A stretch of DNA of 5,104 nucleotides from JAUUZT01 sp964654015 (lineage in GTDB: Bacteria > Chloroflexota > Dehalococcoidia > GIF9 > AB-539-J10). Position numbers and translations under genes: made by a program. The stretch is taken from positions 1-5,104 of the forward strand of contig CAZZHQ010000165.1 of assembly GCA_964654015.1 (NCBI GenBank), read 5' to 3'. The notes beneath the pieces were generated by a model. It did no database searches. It was not told the DNA's origin and saw only the letters and a program-made list of their open reading frames with translations. Below, one piece after another: positions 5,096-5,104 of this stretch. How positions within the stretch are numbered: the stretch's first letter is position 1; the number at the start of each line of letters is the position of its first letter.

Positions 5096-5104
5096 ATTCC
5101 TGCT

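Noticed and set aside
1..5104. CRISPR array, tRNA, rRNA, insertion sequence ends or tandem repeats
   Set aside because: I looked along both strands and saw no regularly spaced repeats, cloverleaf, rRNA-like blocks or paired terminal inverted repeats flanking a transposase.

Overview
The window carries a small solute-uptake locus. On the + strand are a D-2-hydroxyacid dehydrogenase gene and a complete three-gene TRAP transporter (substrate-binding lipoprotein, small DctQ membrane subunit, large DctM membrane subunit). The left end lies on the - strand and holds the first 31 codons of a probable PAS/sensor kinase-type protein and a broken remnant of a small gene. The organism is probably a bacterium with lipoprotein-anchored binding proteins. 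The lipobox followed by a Pro/Thr-rich linker, the charged kinase N-terminus (MKDETKTKEELIKEL), the moderate GC content and the loose, intergenic-rich layout remind me of anaerobic Chloroflexota (Dehalococcoidia-like). That is an impression from style, not a demonstrated placement.

Layout: 1-94 (-) is the N-terminal fragment of a sensor-type protein with a good ribosome binding site and a candidate promoter at 184-210. 257-421 (-) is the remnant of a small protein with the KGGQKGN...KHGFYS motif. It lacks a usable in-frame start, and an A6G run sits exactly where a -1 shift would restore the frame. 497-516 is a perfect GC-rich palindrome resembling dispersed repeats of the ATTCCCGC...GCGGGAAT kind. 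527-541 is a second palindrome just upstream of a near-consensus sigma-70 promoter (558-586), which should drive the dehydrogenase (619-1611). A 410-base gap follows. It holds a weaker promoter (from 1852), a complete Shine-Dalgarno consensus with no obvious start codon behind it, and a 17-codon reading frame whose stop overlaps the GTG start of the transporter's binding protein. The binding-protein gene (2022-3101) is separated from the membrane genes by a perfect 17-bp hairpin (3137-3173). dctQ (3189-3698) starts with TTG behind a weak Shine-Dalgarno site and overlaps dctM (3691-5028) by 8 bases. A strong hairpin at 5059-5095 ends the operon.

How the genes fit together: the lipoprotein should capture an organic acid outside the membrane and hand it to the DctQ-DctM complex, which in this family is driven by an ion gradient, usually Na+. 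The dehydrogenase next door could interconvert the imported 2-oxo or 2-hydroxy acid, but this link is inferred only from proximity. The hairpin, TTG start and weak Shine-Dalgarno site between binding protein and membrane subunits suggest that the binding protein is made in excess. I saw no CRISPR array, tRNA, rRNA or intact mobile element. The main content is ordinary; the most unusual points are the regulatory and leader structures, the small-gene remnant and an altered glycine motif in the dehydrogenase.
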